From Cellvibrio sp. KY-GH-1 (GTDB taxonomy: Bacteria > Pseudomonadota > Gammaproteobacteria > Pseudomonadales > Cellvibrionaceae), in NCBI RefSeq assembly GCF_008806975.1, contig NZ_CP031728.1, positions 186,001 to 250,000 on the forward strand: a stretch of 64,000 nucleotides of DNA, written 5' to 3'. The notes beneath the pieces were generated by a model. The model saw nothing but the letters and a program-made list of their open reading frames with translations. It was not told the DNA's origin and searched no databases. This document shows, one piece after another, positions 38,074 to 48,152 of the stretch (position 1 is the stretch's first letter; each line of letters starts with the position of its first letter). Made by a program: the position numbers and the translations under genes.

Positions 38074-39339
38074 ATGCCCTGGTTGAATACATTTTGGAAC
38101 AGTGTGAGGAAACATTATCGCTGGCTGCTAGGGTTTCTGTGTTTAATGGTTCGCCAATATCAGGTGAAATCCTGTCAAAAGAGCGCTGCGTCGCTCACCT
38201 ATATGACACTCTTTGCGACTGTCCCGATGATGACGGTGACTTACTCCATGTTTTCCATCATCCCCGCATTCCAGAATCTGGGTGATCAACTTCAATCCTT
38301 ATTGTTTGATCACTTTCTGCCTAATAGCGAACAGGATCTGGGTAAATACTTGCAGGATTTCTCTAGCCAGGCGCGTCAGCTTACGGCATTTGGTCTGGCT
38401 TTTTTGTTGGTATCGGCCTATTTGATGCTCAAAAACATTGAGCAGAACTTTAATAGCATTTGGGGTGTGGCGCGCGGCCGGCGCGGCGTGGCTAACTTTT
38501 TACTCTATTGGGCGATCCTGAGTTTAGGGCCACTATTGCTTGGTGTCGCCCTGGCGATGAGTACCTATCTTGCGTCCTTCCGCTTGTTGGTTGGCACTTA
38601 TGACAGCTTGGGGGTTGTAGAAACCGTGTTACAGCTAGCGCCATGGTTATTGACCTGGGCGGCGTTTACCCTGCTATTTGTCGCCGTGCCCAATTGCAAA
38701 GTGCCGGTGAGGCATGCGCTGGTGGGTGGCTTTTTTACGACCCTGGGGTTCCAGGGTTTAAAAGCAGCGTTTGGCTGGATCGTCAGCCATTCTTCGTTCA
38801 CATTGGTTTATGGCGCGTTTGCAGCCGTACCACTGTTTTTGCTTTGGGTGAACCTGATTTGGACGGTTATTCTGGGTGGCGCTGTATTTGTGCATACGAT
38901 CAATGCCCACCAGATAGGCCTACGCGACCGTAATTACCCTGATCTGCTCGCGAGTTTGATGATCCTCTGGCGCTGCTATCAGGCGTCGCGCGAGGGTAAC
39001 GCAGTTCCTGAGCGAGCCCTCCTGCGCCAAGGGTTGTCGGCGGAAAAGTGGTTGCGAATCAGTGAGGCGCTGGTCAAGCACCACGTGTTGACTACCAACT
39101 ATCAGGGTGACTATTTGCTCTGCCATGACCTGAAAAACCTGCGTTTGGTCGACCTGGCGGAGATACTGGATGTACCGCGCCAACTGCCGCGCGAGCACGA
39201 ATCCCTTGCGGATTTGCCTTGGGGCAGAGAGGCGTTGGAGCAATTGGGGGCAGTGGACAGGTTTACGCAGGAGCACTTGGGTAGATCGGTGGAGTCACTT
39301 TTCTGTACATCTGACGGCAACAAAGATCTGCAAAAATAA
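38074..39339 (+). CDS. yihY: YihY/BrkB family inner membrane protein
   Basis: A 421-residue protein with about six TMs in residues 30-290 ([52 protein letters not shown]) and a cytoplasmic winged-helix-like C-terminal region (about 300-410). This is the YihY/BrkB family, once mis-annotated as ribonuclease BN. Function is unclear. It is divergent from arsC-wrbA, an arrangement also seen in Pseudomonas. Confidence 0.9.
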   Translation: MPWLNTFWNSVRKHYRWLLGFLCLMVRQYQVKSCQKSAASLTYMTLFATVPMMTVTYSMFSIIPAFQNLGDQLQSLLFDHFLPNSEQDLGKYLQDFSSQARQLTAFGLAFLLVSAYLMLKNIEQNFNSIWGVARGRRGVANFLLYWAILSLGPLLLGVALAMSTYLASFRLLVGTYDSLGVVETVLQLAPWLLTWAAFTLLFVAVPNCKVPVRHALVGGFFTTLGFQGLKAAFGWIVSHSSFTLVYGAFAAVPLFLLWVNLIWTVILGGAVFVHTINAHQIGLRDRNYPDLLASLMILWRCYQASREGNAVPERALLRQGLSAEKWLRISEALVKHHVLTTNYQGDYLLCHDLKNLRLVDLAEILDVPRQLPREHESLADLPWGREALEQLGAVDRFTQEHLGRSVESLFCTSDGNKDLQK

Positions 39340-39353
39340 GAGAGATAAAAATA

Positions 39354-39383
39354 TTTCTGCACAGAAAAAACCCTGTCTATACT
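39354..39383 (+). promoter_or_regulatory. Possible promoter with overlapping palindrome
   Basis: TATACT at 39378-39383 is a good -10 match, with TTTCTG at 39354-39359 as a weak -35 (18-nt spacing). The -35 is one arm of the near-palindrome TTTCTGCACAGAAA (39354-39367), so a regulator could bind there. It would drive the receiver gene starting at 39437. Confidence 0.35.
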
Positions 39384-39436
39384 CTCGATAACAACCTGAT
39401 TTTGCCCCTTACACTTTAAGAAGACCTGTTTTAACT

Positions 39437-39802
39437 ATGGCAATTCCTCTGTTGATTTGTGATGACTCTATGATGGCGCGGAAGCAAGTCGCGCGTTCTT
39501 TACCGGAAGGGCTGGAGGTAGATATTACTTTTGCCACCAACGGCGCAGAGGGTATTCAAGCAATTCGCGACGGTAAGGGTGAGATGGTGTTTCTGGACCT
39601 GACCATGCCAGAAATGGATGGTTATCAGGTTTTGGAAGCGGTGAAAAATGAAGGGCTGGACGCGATGATTATCGTAATCTCTGGTGATATTCAACCGACC
39701 GCCCATGCCCGCGTTACCCAGTTGGGCGCGCTGGATTTTATCCAGAAGCCGGTCAATCCCGATAAGTTGGCAGATACCCTCAAGCGATTTGGCATCATTT
39801 GA
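39437..39802 (+). CDS. Single-domain response regulator (CheY-like)
   Basis: A 121-residue receiver with no output domain. Phosphoacceptor Asp in MVFLDLTMPEMDGYQ, acidic pair ICDDSMMA, conserved Ser in VISGD and Lys in FIQKPVNPDKL are all present, so it should be phosphorylatable. The partner kinase is not in the window. It may signal by protein-protein contact. Confidence 0.9.
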   Translation: MAIPLLICDDSMMARKQVARSLPEGLEVDITFATNGAEGIQAIRDGKGEMVFLDLTMPEMDGYQVLEAVKNEGLDAMIIVISGDIQPTAHARVTQLGALDFIQKPVNPDKLADTLKRFGII

Positions 39803-39871
39803 TTCTGGTGTTTTGCGTGTTCTGCCGTTAGATTGCCGCCAGTTTGTTAATCACTGAGCTGGCGTTTATTC

Positions 39872-41140
39872 ATGATCTCTTCCTCCCTTTCACTGTCCCG
39901 TTTTGGCCAAAAGCTGTGTACCGACGCTGGCATAGTCACCCTGATGGATGACTTGGGCGATGCTCTGCGCGTTAACCCAAATATGATTTTTATGGGGGGT
40001 GGCAACCCAGCGCGTATTCCCGCTATGGAGCAGGCATTTGAAGCGGCCCTGCGCGAAACTCTGAATAACGAAAAAGATGCGCATCAACTACTAGGTGTGT
40101 ACCAGCCGCCGCAAGGTGATGCAGAATTATTGGATGCGATTGCAGAGTTATTGCAGAGTGAATACGGCTGGCCGATCTCGCGTGCGAATATTGCTTTATC
40201 CAACGGTAGCCAATCGGCATTTTTTGTGTTGTTTAATTTGCTGGCGGGTGCATACCCTGACGGTAGCAAGAAACAAATTCAATTGCCCTTAACGCCGGAA
40301 TATTTGGGTTACAGCGATTTGGGCATCGATGCAGATTTTTTTACTGCGACTCGCCCGAGTATTGAATTATTGCCCAACGGCTTTTTTAAATACCATGTGG
40401 ATTTTGCGCAATTAAAAATTACCGAAAATACCGGCGCTCTCTGCGTCTCTCGCCCCACTAATCCCACTGGCAATGTCATTAGCGATGATGAATTATTAAA
40501 ATTGGATGAGCTGGCGCGAGCGCATCGTGTTCCGTTTATCGTGGACGGTGCTTATGGGACCCCATTTCCAAATATTTTATTCGCCAATGCCACGCCGCAC
40601 TGGAATGACAATACGATTCTGGTTTTGAGTCTTTCTAAATTGGGGTTGCCCGGTGCGCGCACCGGCATTGTGATAGCCAGCCCGGAAATGATTAATGCGT
40701 TTGCCAAAGCCAACACCATTCTCAGTTTGGCGACGGGTAATTTTGGCCCGGCACTCGCTAAACATTTATTGGCGGACGGAAAAATTTTGCAACTGAGTCG
40801 CGAAGTCGTAGCGCCGTTTTATCGCGCGCGTATGGAGCATGCGGTAGCAACGTTTAAACATCACCTCGGCGATTTGCCCTGTTTAATTCACAAACCGGAA
40901 GGTGCTATTTTTTTGTGGCTTTGGTGTAAGGATTTACCAATATCGAGTGAGGAACTTTATCAACGGCTAAAAGCGCGTGGGGTATTGGTGGTGTCTGGCC
41001 ATCACTTTTTTCCGGGGCTGGAAGAGGACTGGCAGCACAAACACGAATGTATTCGCGTGACCTATTGCCAGGATCCTAAAGTCGTGGAGCAGGGTGCGAA
41101 AATTATTGCCGATGAGTTAAGTTTAATTTATCGCGTGTAA
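39872..41140 (+). CDS. avtA: Valine-pyruvate aminotransferase
   Basis: A 422-residue fold-type I PLP aminotransferase matching AvtA: FMGGGNPARIPAMEQAFE at the N-terminus, ALSNGSQSAFFVLFNLLAG, DGAYGTPFPNILF, and the PLP-lysine segment LSLSKLGLPGARTGIV. It makes valine and alanine from 2-oxoisovalerate and pyruvate. It is convergent with the minus-strand cytochrome cluster. Confidence 0.93.
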   Translation: MISSSLSLSRFGQKLCTDAGIVTLMDDLGDALRVNPNMIFMGGGNPARIPAMEQAFEAALRETLNNEKDAHQLLGVYQPPQGDAELLDAIAELLQSEYGWPISRANIALSNGSQSAFFVLFNLLAGAYPDGSKKQIQLPLTPEYLGYSDLGIDADFFTATRPSIELLPNGFFKYHVDFAQLKITENTGALCVSRPTNPTGNVISDDELLKLDELARAHRVPFIVDGAYGTPFPNILFANATPHWNDNTILVLSLSKLGLPGARTGIVIASPEMINAFAKANTILSLATGNFGPALAKHLLADGKILQLSREVVAPFYRARMEHAVATFKHHLGDLPCLIHKPEGAIFLWLWCKDLPISSEELYQRLKARGVLVVSGHHFFPGLEEDWQHKHECIRVTYCQDPKVVEQGAKIIADELSLIYRV

Positions 41141-41182
41141 TAGCCAATCTTTTTTGTTGTACTTAAGTAATCCCCTCAAAAG

Positions 41183-41214
41183 AAAAAACCCGGAAAGCCA
41201 ACTGGCTTTCCGGG
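41183..41214 (-). terminator. Terminator of module 1
   Basis: CCCGGAAAGCC (41189-41199) and GGCTTTCCGGG (41204-41214) form an 11-bp stem with an AACT loop. On the minus strand it is followed by T6 (A6 at 41183-41188), so it ends the operon 41253-47992. Confidence 0.92.
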
Positions 41215-41252
41215 TAAAGATCGCATCCGTGTTGCGTTCCAAGTTCCTGAGT

Positions 41253-42587
41253 TTACAGCCCGTTTCCGTTAATCCAGACGTTGCCAATTCGCCCGTTTGC
41301 GGTTGGCATTCTTACACTGGTATATCCCGCTTTTTCGGCGATGGTCATTAATACGTTGCTGTGATTTACCCCGCCTTGGGTCGCCACCTGGTCGCCCCAG
41401 CGTTTACCTGGTTCCCCCAGTGGGCGCAGATCTACGGAGCGCCCGGTGATCAGGCCAGCATTTTTTCCACCTGCCAACAGCATCGGAATACGGTGATGGT
41501 TGTGGTAGTTGCCGTGTCCAAGGTCAGAGACGGTGCAGATGATGGTGTTATCTAGCAAGCTGCCGTTGACATCCGGTGTTGCGGCAAGCTTTTGGATAAA
41601 CTGCCGGATTTGCCCCATCCACCAAACTTTACTGGTGGTGTGGGCGGCAGCGTCTTGATGCGACAAGTCATGGTCGCCAGTACTGGTACCCGGTACCACT
41701 ATTGGCGATACCGGAACTCCGTACATAAAGGCGATACTGCGGGTAATACCACACGACAGGGTCGCAACGGTTATGTCCTGTTGAATCGCCGAGATGTTGG
41801 CCAGTACCTGGGTCGCCCAGAGAGCTTGTTCCTCGCCGCCGATGACGGCATCCACGCGCGGTTTAATGCTGGTTCCAACGTCCAGACAGCCGGACATTGA
41901 GGCCGCATTCAGTTTTTGCTCAAGCACATCCAACGCCGCTACGTGTTGCTCCAAACGATCCCGCTCGATGCTACCGAGTGCGGTACTCAAGCGCGTTAAA
42001 TCTTCACGCGCTCTTGCCAGTACCTGGATTTGGTTGGGGTCTACGCCAGCCGCTGCCGCACCAAATAGCTGTGGGTAGAGGATTCGGGGGTCATCTACCG
42101 GATGCAAGCTGGTGCCGTTGTCGTAACTGACGCGTTTTGAGGTATCGCTACCCCATTTGGTGCCAACGCCCATTTGCAGGGATGGGCGTGAAACGCCCGA
42201 CGTCGCGCGGTTGGCCCAATCTTCTTTGCCCATTTGCACCTCAATGGATGAGGCGCCCGACGCTGAGGTGGCTACGCCTGTCAGGCATTTAAGCGCACCT
42301 CCTTCGTGGGTGTTGGCGGTTCCCTCGTAACCAATACCGTCCAGGAACAGTAGATGCTGGGCCACGGGTTGAAGCGGCGCGGTCATGGCCGGGAAACTAG
42401 CACCGGCTAGCGACCCGGCGCGAGGGAAAAATACATCGGGTACGCAACCATTGGGGTGGTAGATAAACAGTGTGCGCGTGCGTTGAACTTCTGCGGCCAT
42501 GGCTGAGCGGGCGAGCATGGTCGCCAGCGGGGTCATCGCCGTCACAGACCCAGCCGCTATGGCTTTGATTAATGAACGTCTTTTCAT
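41253..42587 (-). CDS. Module 1 gene C: Tat-exported DUF1552 protein
   Basis: A 444-residue protein. The N-terminus MKRRSLIKAIAAGSVTAMTP with a cleavage region near AMAAEV is a twin-arginine signal, so it is probably folded, perhaps with a cofactor, before export. Family segments include TLFIYHPNGCVPDVFFP, LLFLDGIGYEG, LGSIERDRLEQHVAALDVLEQ and CTVSDLGHGNYHNHHRIPMLLAGG. DUF1552 is usually encoded beside DUF1592/1588-type cytochromes, as here; its activity is unknown to me. It starts 8 nt after gene B with a GGAG ribosome binding site, so the two are translationally linked. Confidence 0.88.
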   Translation of the reverse strand: MKRRSLIKAIAAGSVTAMTPLATMLARSAMAAEVQRTRTLFIYHPNGCVPDVFFPRAGSLAGASFPAMTAPLQPVAQHLLFLDGIGYEGTANTHEGGALKCLTGVATSASGASSIEVQMGKEDWANRATSGVSRPSLQMGVGTKWGSDTSKRVSYDNGTSLHPVDDPRILYPQLFGAAAAGVDPNQIQVLARAREDLTRLSTALGSIERDRLEQHVAALDVLEQKLNAASMSGCLDVGTSIKPRVDAVIGGEEQALWATQVLANISAIQQDITVATLSCGITRSIAFMYGVPVSPIVVPGTSTGDHDLSHQDAAAHTTSKVWWMGQIRQFIQKLAATPDVNGSLLDNTIICTVSDLGHGNYHNHHRIPMLLAGGKNAGLITGRSVDLRPLGEPGKRWGDQVATQGGVNHSNVLMTIAEKAGYTSVRMPTANGRIGNVWINGNGL

Positions 42588-42595
42588 GATGACTC

Positions 42596-45500
42596 CTATT
42601 TGCGATTCAGGTAGCTAGGTGAGGTAACGGTTTCGAGCATCATATCGCGCAGGTCAGTGGACTTGCCCTGCCAGCGCGAGTAGCTCGCATCAACCGAACA
42701 CTGATTGGGGTCGGAAACGCCGGTCGCAAAACGTTGGTACTGTTGAGTCACACACTTGGATGCTGCCTGGGCACCGGAGCTGGCCAATACTGTTGAGAGG
42801 CCACGCAAATCGGTGAAGTTGTAGCTGTCCGTTTCGGTCATTACTGCCAAGCCGGAAATGCTGCCGCTGGCATCCACAGGGATGTTGTTGCCTTCCAGGG
42901 TGCGGAAACGGCCCACAGCGTCATAGTTTTCAAACCCGAAGCCGATATTGTCGATGTACTGGTGACAAGACTGGCAATTGGTATTGCTGGTATGGGCTGC
43001 GAAGCGTTGGCGTGTCGGCTTGTTTGGATCAAGCGGTTCCACTTCGCCTACGTTGGGCGGCGGCGGTGCAAATTCCTGGCAGAGCAGGTTGCGGCGAACC
43101 AGCAAACCGCGGTGGATCGGATGAGACTCTTTCTGGGTTGCGAGTGTGGCGGTAATCGCACCCAAGTGCAGTACACCGCCACGTTGCGCGTTAGTCGCTA
43201 CCTTTTGGAATTGGTCGCCACTGACACCGGCAATGCCGTAGTAGCTAGCCAATGGGCCGTTAAGGAAGCTGAAGCCAGGGTTAAACACATCCGCAATTTT
43301 GTAACCGGGTTTGAGGAATATTTCGGTCAGGAAACTATCCAGCTCGGTTTTCATGGCCGCGCCAATTGCAGTAGTGAACTGCGGGTACAACGTTTTGTCG
43401 CGCTGCAGAGCCGCTAGATCATCTACATGCAACCATTGCTGTCCAAAGTAGGCGAATTGCGTGCTTGCTTTAGCGGTTCCCAGGAGGCGTTCCGCTTGGG
43501 TGCGCAACTGTGCTGGTGTGTTTAGGCGATTGTTGTCAGCCTCGGTGAACAAGGTGGCATCGGGCATGGAGCCGGTGAAAGTGTATGCCAGAAGAGATGC
43601 TGTTTCGTATTGGGTCAAACTGCCGGTGCCGCTGAATGTTGATCCAATTTCCGAGCGATACAGGAAGTTGGGCGAGGCGAGCATTGCTTGAATGACCAAG
43701 CGCGCACCCGCGTCATTGCTAGCACCCAGACGGAACAAGTTGTTGTAGGAGGTTTGCTCTGCACTGGTGAGTGGGCGACGGAATGCACGTTTACCGAAGG
43801 CAGGTACAAATGTTGATGCACACTGGTCGCGCGGTGTTGACGTGCTACAGCTCATCAAACTGGTGAGACTGACATTGGTTGCGAGGTTCTTTGCTGCATT
43901 CCAATAGGTGTCCATGCCACTACTGTTGATTTTCTTGGCGTTGACGTTATCAAAGCCTTTTACTTTGGTGTCAGGCTCCAAGGTGGCCGCGACTGTTGCT
44001 CCGGTGGTGACGCCCAGTAGATCGTTAATCGTATTGGCATATTCGCGATTGGTCAGCAGACGCAAGCGACGCGGCAGTATGTCTTCCCCGGTGGTACAAA
44101 CGACAGGCGGTTTCCAGGTGAGAATGTAGTCGGCGATTTTGGTTGCACAATCGCCTACGCAACTGCTTGGATCGTTGAGCGGCATGCTGGAGTCGATTTT
44201 TGTGATCAGCGAGTTACGGGTCCAGCGGTCGACCACAATAGGGCGCATTGGGTTGTCCCCGCGCGCGCCGTGACAGTTGGCACAGCCTTTCTGGGTGTAG
44301 AGTTGTTCCCCGGTCAGATTACTGATAACGCTGGAGCTGACTGACGAAGCGCTTCTGCTACTGGAAGACGAGCTCATCGCAGGTTTCAGAGACAAGAAGT
44401 AGGCAGCAGTGTCAGCGGCACATTGACCTACGCAAGCAGCGGGGTCGCTTTTCGGCATATTGTCTTCGATGTACTTAACGATATTGGCCGACGTGGTAAA
44501 GCGCAGGTTGCGCGGGTCAATTTTGCTTAGGCTGCTACCTGCAGTGCCATCAGCATTGACTGCGTGACAGAACAAGCAGCCAACTGCCGGGCTTTCCCAC
44601 AGTGTTTTGCCCCGTGCTGCATCACCCATCAGCATCGGAGCTGACGAAGAAGACGCACTTCTGGAGCTAACCGACGACGATGAGGATGTGCTTCCGAACT
44701 GATAGGTATAGGTAAGGCCTAAGGAGTTAGATGCCTCGGACGGAATGCTGTCTGTATAACCGATTACCTTATAGGTCACGCTCTTAAAGTCCGCTGCGCC
44801 TGCGGCATTTTCCACTCCATTGGTGAAATAGGCGATATTGGCCGACACCTTGCCCACCGTTACCCAGCGGTTATTGATGTCGTTGCGGCGAATCAGGAAT
44901 CCACTTTCCGTAGCGCTGGTGTCAGTCCAGGTCAGGCTGGCGGAGGCAGTTGTATTGTTCATAGTTCCCATCAGGCTAATGGGGGCCGAAGGTGCCTGAG
45001 CCAGACGAATGGCTGGCAGGTTGCCCGGGTTATCCCTTGTGAGGAACATTTTGAAATACACAGGCACACGCTCTCCAATCGATGATGCACCCACCGCCAT
45101 CCGCAACGCCTCGATACCGGCATTCAGATCATAGTCGGTACTGTTGATCAAAATGGGTTTGCGTGGCGACACGCTGACGCTGTTCGCTGCATGTTTGATC
45201 ATTAAGGCATCAAAGGAAATTGCTTTGGATATCCCGTGCAGCACCAGGTTTCCGGTGAGCACTTGATTGCTGATACCGCCTACTGGCATAGCGTCGATTG
45301 CAGCCAGATCCAAGGTGGTGGTGAAGTGCATACTTGGCAGTATGTCTGTTTCAAATAACATCTGCTTCATGCGGGTGTTGCGCAAATCGATGCCGGTAGA
45401 AATGCTTCCTAGCGGAATCGTTAAGGTTGCTTGTCCATTCGCAGCGACGGTGCCTTGCAATTGCGTGAAGGTGAATGCCTCGGCGACATCCGTATTTTTT

Positions 45501-46096
45501 ACCGAGACAAAGTTCAGCAAAGACTTGGTTTCGTTGATCAACCAGCGCGCAGTAACTGCCGGAGCGCTGCTACTACTCGCGCTGCTCTGGCTACTGATAC
45601 TGCTGCGGCTCGATCCAGGCGGTACGCTGCTTGAGCTGGAGGTTGTCGGTTGGCTGCTGGCACTGCTGCGGCTACTGCTGGTCATCGGCTGACTGCTAGT
45701 GCTACCGCCGCAGACTGCGTCATTCAAGGTGAAGTTGGTGGGGATAGCGCCCGGAGCATTGTTGTGGGTAAAACCGAAATTGGCGCTGCCATTCGTGGCT
45801 AAATTGCCGTTGTAACTGGCGCTTTTGACACAAACACTTTTTCCGTTTTGGGTGCGCGTTCCGTTCCACAAATTATTGATGGCTTCATTGCCGTTAAATG
45901 TCCAGCAAAGTTCCCAACTGGTTTTCGCGCTGCCGAGATTGGTGAGGGTGACATCGGCCTGGCCGCCATTACCCCAGCTGTTAGTAATCTTGTAATTGAC
46001 GCTGCAATTCGCCTGGGCTGTTGGAGCACTGGACGCAAATAAGCCCAGTGCTACCAAGCCGGCGGGAAACAGCGATTTGGATAAGAATCGTTTCAT
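42596..46096 (-). CDS. Module 1 gene B: secreted CBM2-YceI-FN3-cytochrome c-DUF1587/1592/1588/1585 protein
   Basis: About 1166 residues from the ATG at 46096 (AGGAG upstream; TTG at 46117 is an alternative). Order: Sec signal peptide ending near AQA; CBM2 (about 23-130, SWELCWTFNGNEAINNLWNG); polyserine linker; YceI (about 180-350); FN3-like (about 355-460); linker; cytochrome c with CLFCH near 505; linker; second cytochrome c with CANCH near 604; then the planctomycete-type set DUF1587 (RRLRLLTNREYANTINDLLG), DUF1595, DUF1592 (FLYRSEIGSTFSG), DUF1588 with CQSCH near 1041, and DUF1585. It has three heme sites, one more than modules 2 and 3. Likely a cell-wall-binding electron carrier. Confidence 0.87.
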   Translation of the reverse strand: MKRFLSKSLFPAGLVALGLFASSAPTAQANCSVNYKITNSWGNGGQADVTLTNLGSAKTSWELCWTFNGNEAINNLWNGTRTQNGKSVCVKSASYNGNLATNGSANFGFTHNNAPGAIPTNFTLNDAVCGGSTSSQPMTSSSRSSASSQPTTSSSSSVPPGSSRSSISSQSSASSSSAPAVTARWLINETKSLLNFVSVKNTDVAEAFTFTQLQGTVAANGQATLTIPLGSISTGIDLRNTRMKQMLFETDILPSMHFTTTLDLAAIDAMPVGGISNQVLTGNLVLHGISKAISFDALMIKHAANSVSVSPRKPILINSTDYDLNAGIEALRMAVGASSIGERVPVYFKMFLTRDNPGNLPAIRLAQAPSAPISLMGTMNNTTASASLTWTDTSATESGFLIRRNDINNRWVTVGKVSANIAYFTNGVENAAGAADFKSVTYKVIGYTDSIPSEASNSLGLTYTYQFGSTSSSSSVSSRSASSSSAPMLMGDAARGKTLWESPAVGCLFCHAVNADGTAGSSLSKIDPRNLRFTTSANIVKYIEDNMPKSDPAACVGQCAADTAAYFLSLKPAMSSSSSSRSASSVSSSVISNLTGEQLYTQKGCANCHGARGDNPMRPIVVDRWTRNSLITKIDSSMPLNDPSSCVGDCATKIADYILTWKPPVVCTTGEDILPRRLRLLTNREYANTINDLLGVTTGATVAATLEPDTKVKGFDNVNAKKINSSGMDTYWNAAKNLATNVSLTSLMSCSTSTPRDQCASTFVPAFGKRAFRRPLTSAEQTSYNNLFRLGASNDAGARLVIQAMLASPNFLYRSEIGSTFSGTGSLTQYETASLLAYTFTGSMPDATLFTEADNNRLNTPAQLRTQAERLLGTAKASTQFAYFGQQWLHVDDLAALQRDKTLYPQFTTAIGAAMKTELDSFLTEIFLKPGYKIADVFNPGFSFLNGPLASYYGIAGVSGDQFQKVATNAQRGGVLHLGAITATLATQKESHPIHRGLLVRRNLLCQEFAPPPPNVGEVEPLDPNKPTRQRFAAHTSNTNCQSCHQYIDNIGFGFENYDAVGRFRTLEGNNIPVDASGSISGLAVMTETDSYNFTDLRGLSTVLASSGAQAASKCVTQQYQRFATGVSDPNQCSVDASYSRWQGKSTDLRDMMLETVTSPSYLNRK

Positions 46097-46117
46097 AGTC
46101 GTTGCTCTCCTGGCCAA

Positions 46118-47992
46118 TTAACGGGCGTCAAAGACGAGAGTGAAATCCACTGGAACTGCCTTGCTGATCGAGGCAATAGCCACGGCGGCGCGCAGTGCTT
46201 CCACTCCGTTGCTGAGATCGTAGTCCGCAGCACTTACCAACACTGGTGTGAGGTTCTGTACCAGCACGCGATTGTTCGTCAGTTTTTGCACGGAGACGCG
46301 AGTGGCAAGCGGTTGGTCGACGCCATGCAAATTCAAGGTGGCAGTTACATCAATTTCGCTTGTGCTACCGACCGCGAGATTGGTGAGCAAGCCGTTAGGC
46401 ACCGCGAGAGTGACGGTTGCATTGGGGAAACTAACTACTTCGAATAACAGATCGCGCATGCGTTGATCGCGCAGGGCAATACCAGTGTTAACACTGCTCA
46501 GGTTGATGGTTAATGTGGCTATGCCACCATCGCTGATAGCTCCGGAGATTTCGCCAAAACTGTGCGCTTCAATCACGTGGGTATTTTTGGTTGTCACGAA
46601 GTTGAGATAAGACGCGCTCGGGTTCAGGCTCCAAGTACTGGCTTGTGGCAGGGATGACGCGCTGGCCGCACTGCTGGTGGATGTTGCTGATGAACTGCTG
46701 GGCATGGAGCTTGCCGAAGTGGAGGGCAAGCTGCTACTCGATACACCTCTACTGGTAGAGGAAGAGCTAACCAGACTACTGGACGGCGCACTGCTCGATG
46801 GAGCGCTGCTGGAACTCGGCTGAGGGGTGTTACAGCCAATACGGTCGCCACCCACAGCTACGTCATCAATCCAACCTTCAATGCCGCCACTTTGTTGGTA
46901 ACTTCTGAAACCGAAGCCCAACCAGTCGAGGCTGGCCGGAACCGCGGCAAAGCCGGGGAGGTTGGTGGCGCCAGTCGTTCTGCCGCCGTTGGTGAAGAAG
47001 AGTTCTTCGCCATTGCGGAAAAAGCGATAGGTTTGGGTTTGATGGTTTACGTACCACTCGGTGCACACCCAGCTGCTATCGAAGTTATAGGCGTAAGCGC
47101 CCTGCAGGGACACATCGCCTGGTTCTACGTTGTAGATGTATTGATGCTTTCCACTGGCTTCCTGCACCGTGTCCACAAAACGAAATTCGGCGTTGTTGCC
47201 ACGTGAAGTCACGAATGTCCCGTGGAGCCAGGTGTTGATATTTGGTACTGGCGTTTTCATCTTGTAATAGAGCCGACCCCAGTGAGTACCGGAGACGCTG
47301 TTCTTTTTGAAATAGCCGTAGTTACTCGCGTTGGTGCTGGTGAACTTCACCGAGCGATTTCCGCTGCGAGCTTCTTGCCCCTGAACTACCGCAATGCCAT
47401 TACCTTCTTGAGTAAAGCCAGAGGGAATTGTCCCTGGGGCAGTGTTTTCAAAGTCCAGGCAAAAGAGTGTGTTGTTGCCGCATCCCATCACCGTAGGAGC
47501 GGAACTGTTCGAGCTACTCGTTACGGTGCTGGAACGAGAGGATGCTGGTGCGGAAGATGTGGGTGATGAGGATGCGGAACCATCGCAAATCGCGCCACTG
47601 ATTACCGCTAATTCTGCCGGCGCACTCCCTTTACTGCCTTGCACGCCGAACTCTACCGTTTGGTTGGGTTGCAGGTTGCCATTCCAGCCGACGTTACTGG
47701 CGGTATAGGGATTGCTGCCAGACATGGTCACGTTCCAGCTACTGGTAATTCGGTCCGCGCCGTTGTAGCGCCAGTTGATATTCCAGCCAGAGACGGGGGC
47801 CGTACCAGAGTTGGTGACTTTAATGGTGGCGGTAAACCCTCCTCCCCATTGATCGTTCACGACATACTGGCAGGCAGCGAATGCCTGGGGTGTGAGTGCG
47901 GTAATAGCGAGTGAAACACCAGCCGCCCAAAGTGGACGGCAAAACCGTCCCAATGGGCGAGGTGGTTTCACTATGGCTGCAAAGTGGCTCAT
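46118..47992 (-). CDS. Module 1 gene A: secreted CBM2-concanavalin-like-YceI protein
   Basis: A 624-residue protein. An N-terminal signal peptide with an unusually long basic start ends near AFAA; CBM2 (about 40-138, NINWRYNGADRITSSWN); Ser linker; a concanavalin-type beta-sandwich (about 165-385: LFCLDFENTAPG, GRLYYKMKTPVPN, GWIDDVAVGGDRIGC) resembling LamG/Cip1-like domains; a long Ser linker; a C-terminal YceI lipocalin-like domain (about 455-624: NFVTTKNTHVIEAHSFGEISG, DQRMRDLLFEVVSFPNATV). YceI domains bind isoprenoid lipids. No catalytic residues can be assigned. Gene B follows after 21 nt. Confidence 0.85.
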   Translation of the reverse strand: MSHFAAIVKPPRPLGRFCRPLWAAGVSLAITALTPQAFAACQYVVNDQWGGGFTATIKVTNSGTAPVSGWNINWRYNGADRITSSWNVTMSGSNPYTASNVGWNGNLQPNQTVEFGVQGSKGSAPAELAVISGAICDGSASSSPTSSAPASSRSSTVTSSSNSSAPTVMGCGNNTLFCLDFENTAPGTIPSGFTQEGNGIAVVQGQEARSGNRSVKFTSTNASNYGYFKKNSVSGTHWGRLYYKMKTPVPNINTWLHGTFVTSRGNNAEFRFVDTVQEASGKHQYIYNVEPGDVSLQGAYAYNFDSSWVCTEWYVNHQTQTYRFFRNGEELFFTNGGRTTGATNLPGFAAVPASLDWLGFGFRSYQQSGGIEGWIDDVAVGGDRIGCNTPQPSSSSAPSSSAPSSSLVSSSSTSRGVSSSSLPSTSASSMPSSSSATSTSSAASASSLPQASTWSLNPSASYLNFVTTKNTHVIEAHSFGEISGAISDGGIATLTINLSSVNTGIALRDQRMRDLLFEVVSFPNATVTLAVPNGLLTNLAVGSTSEIDVTATLNLHGVDQPLATRVSVQKLTNNRVLVQNLTPVLVSAADYDLSNGVEALRAAVAIASISKAVPVDFTLVFDAR

Positions 47993-48152
47993 AGGTTTCT
48001 TCCTCCTGGGTTGTGTTGAAATGCTTTAGGGTCTTAACAAACACGGTTACAGCGACTTTCCCTAATCCCGAAACGGCACATGAGCGCCAAAAGCCAAGGT
48101 CGTCTTCAAGGGTGGGGGCATTTTTATCGTTATGTTTTTTCGTTTATAAGTG

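Noticed and set aside
46620..46830. Short tandem-like DNA repeats in the Ser-rich segments
   Set aside because: They are low-complexity codon runs for polyserine linkers, not a CRISPR or minisatellite: spacing is irregular and units are not identical.
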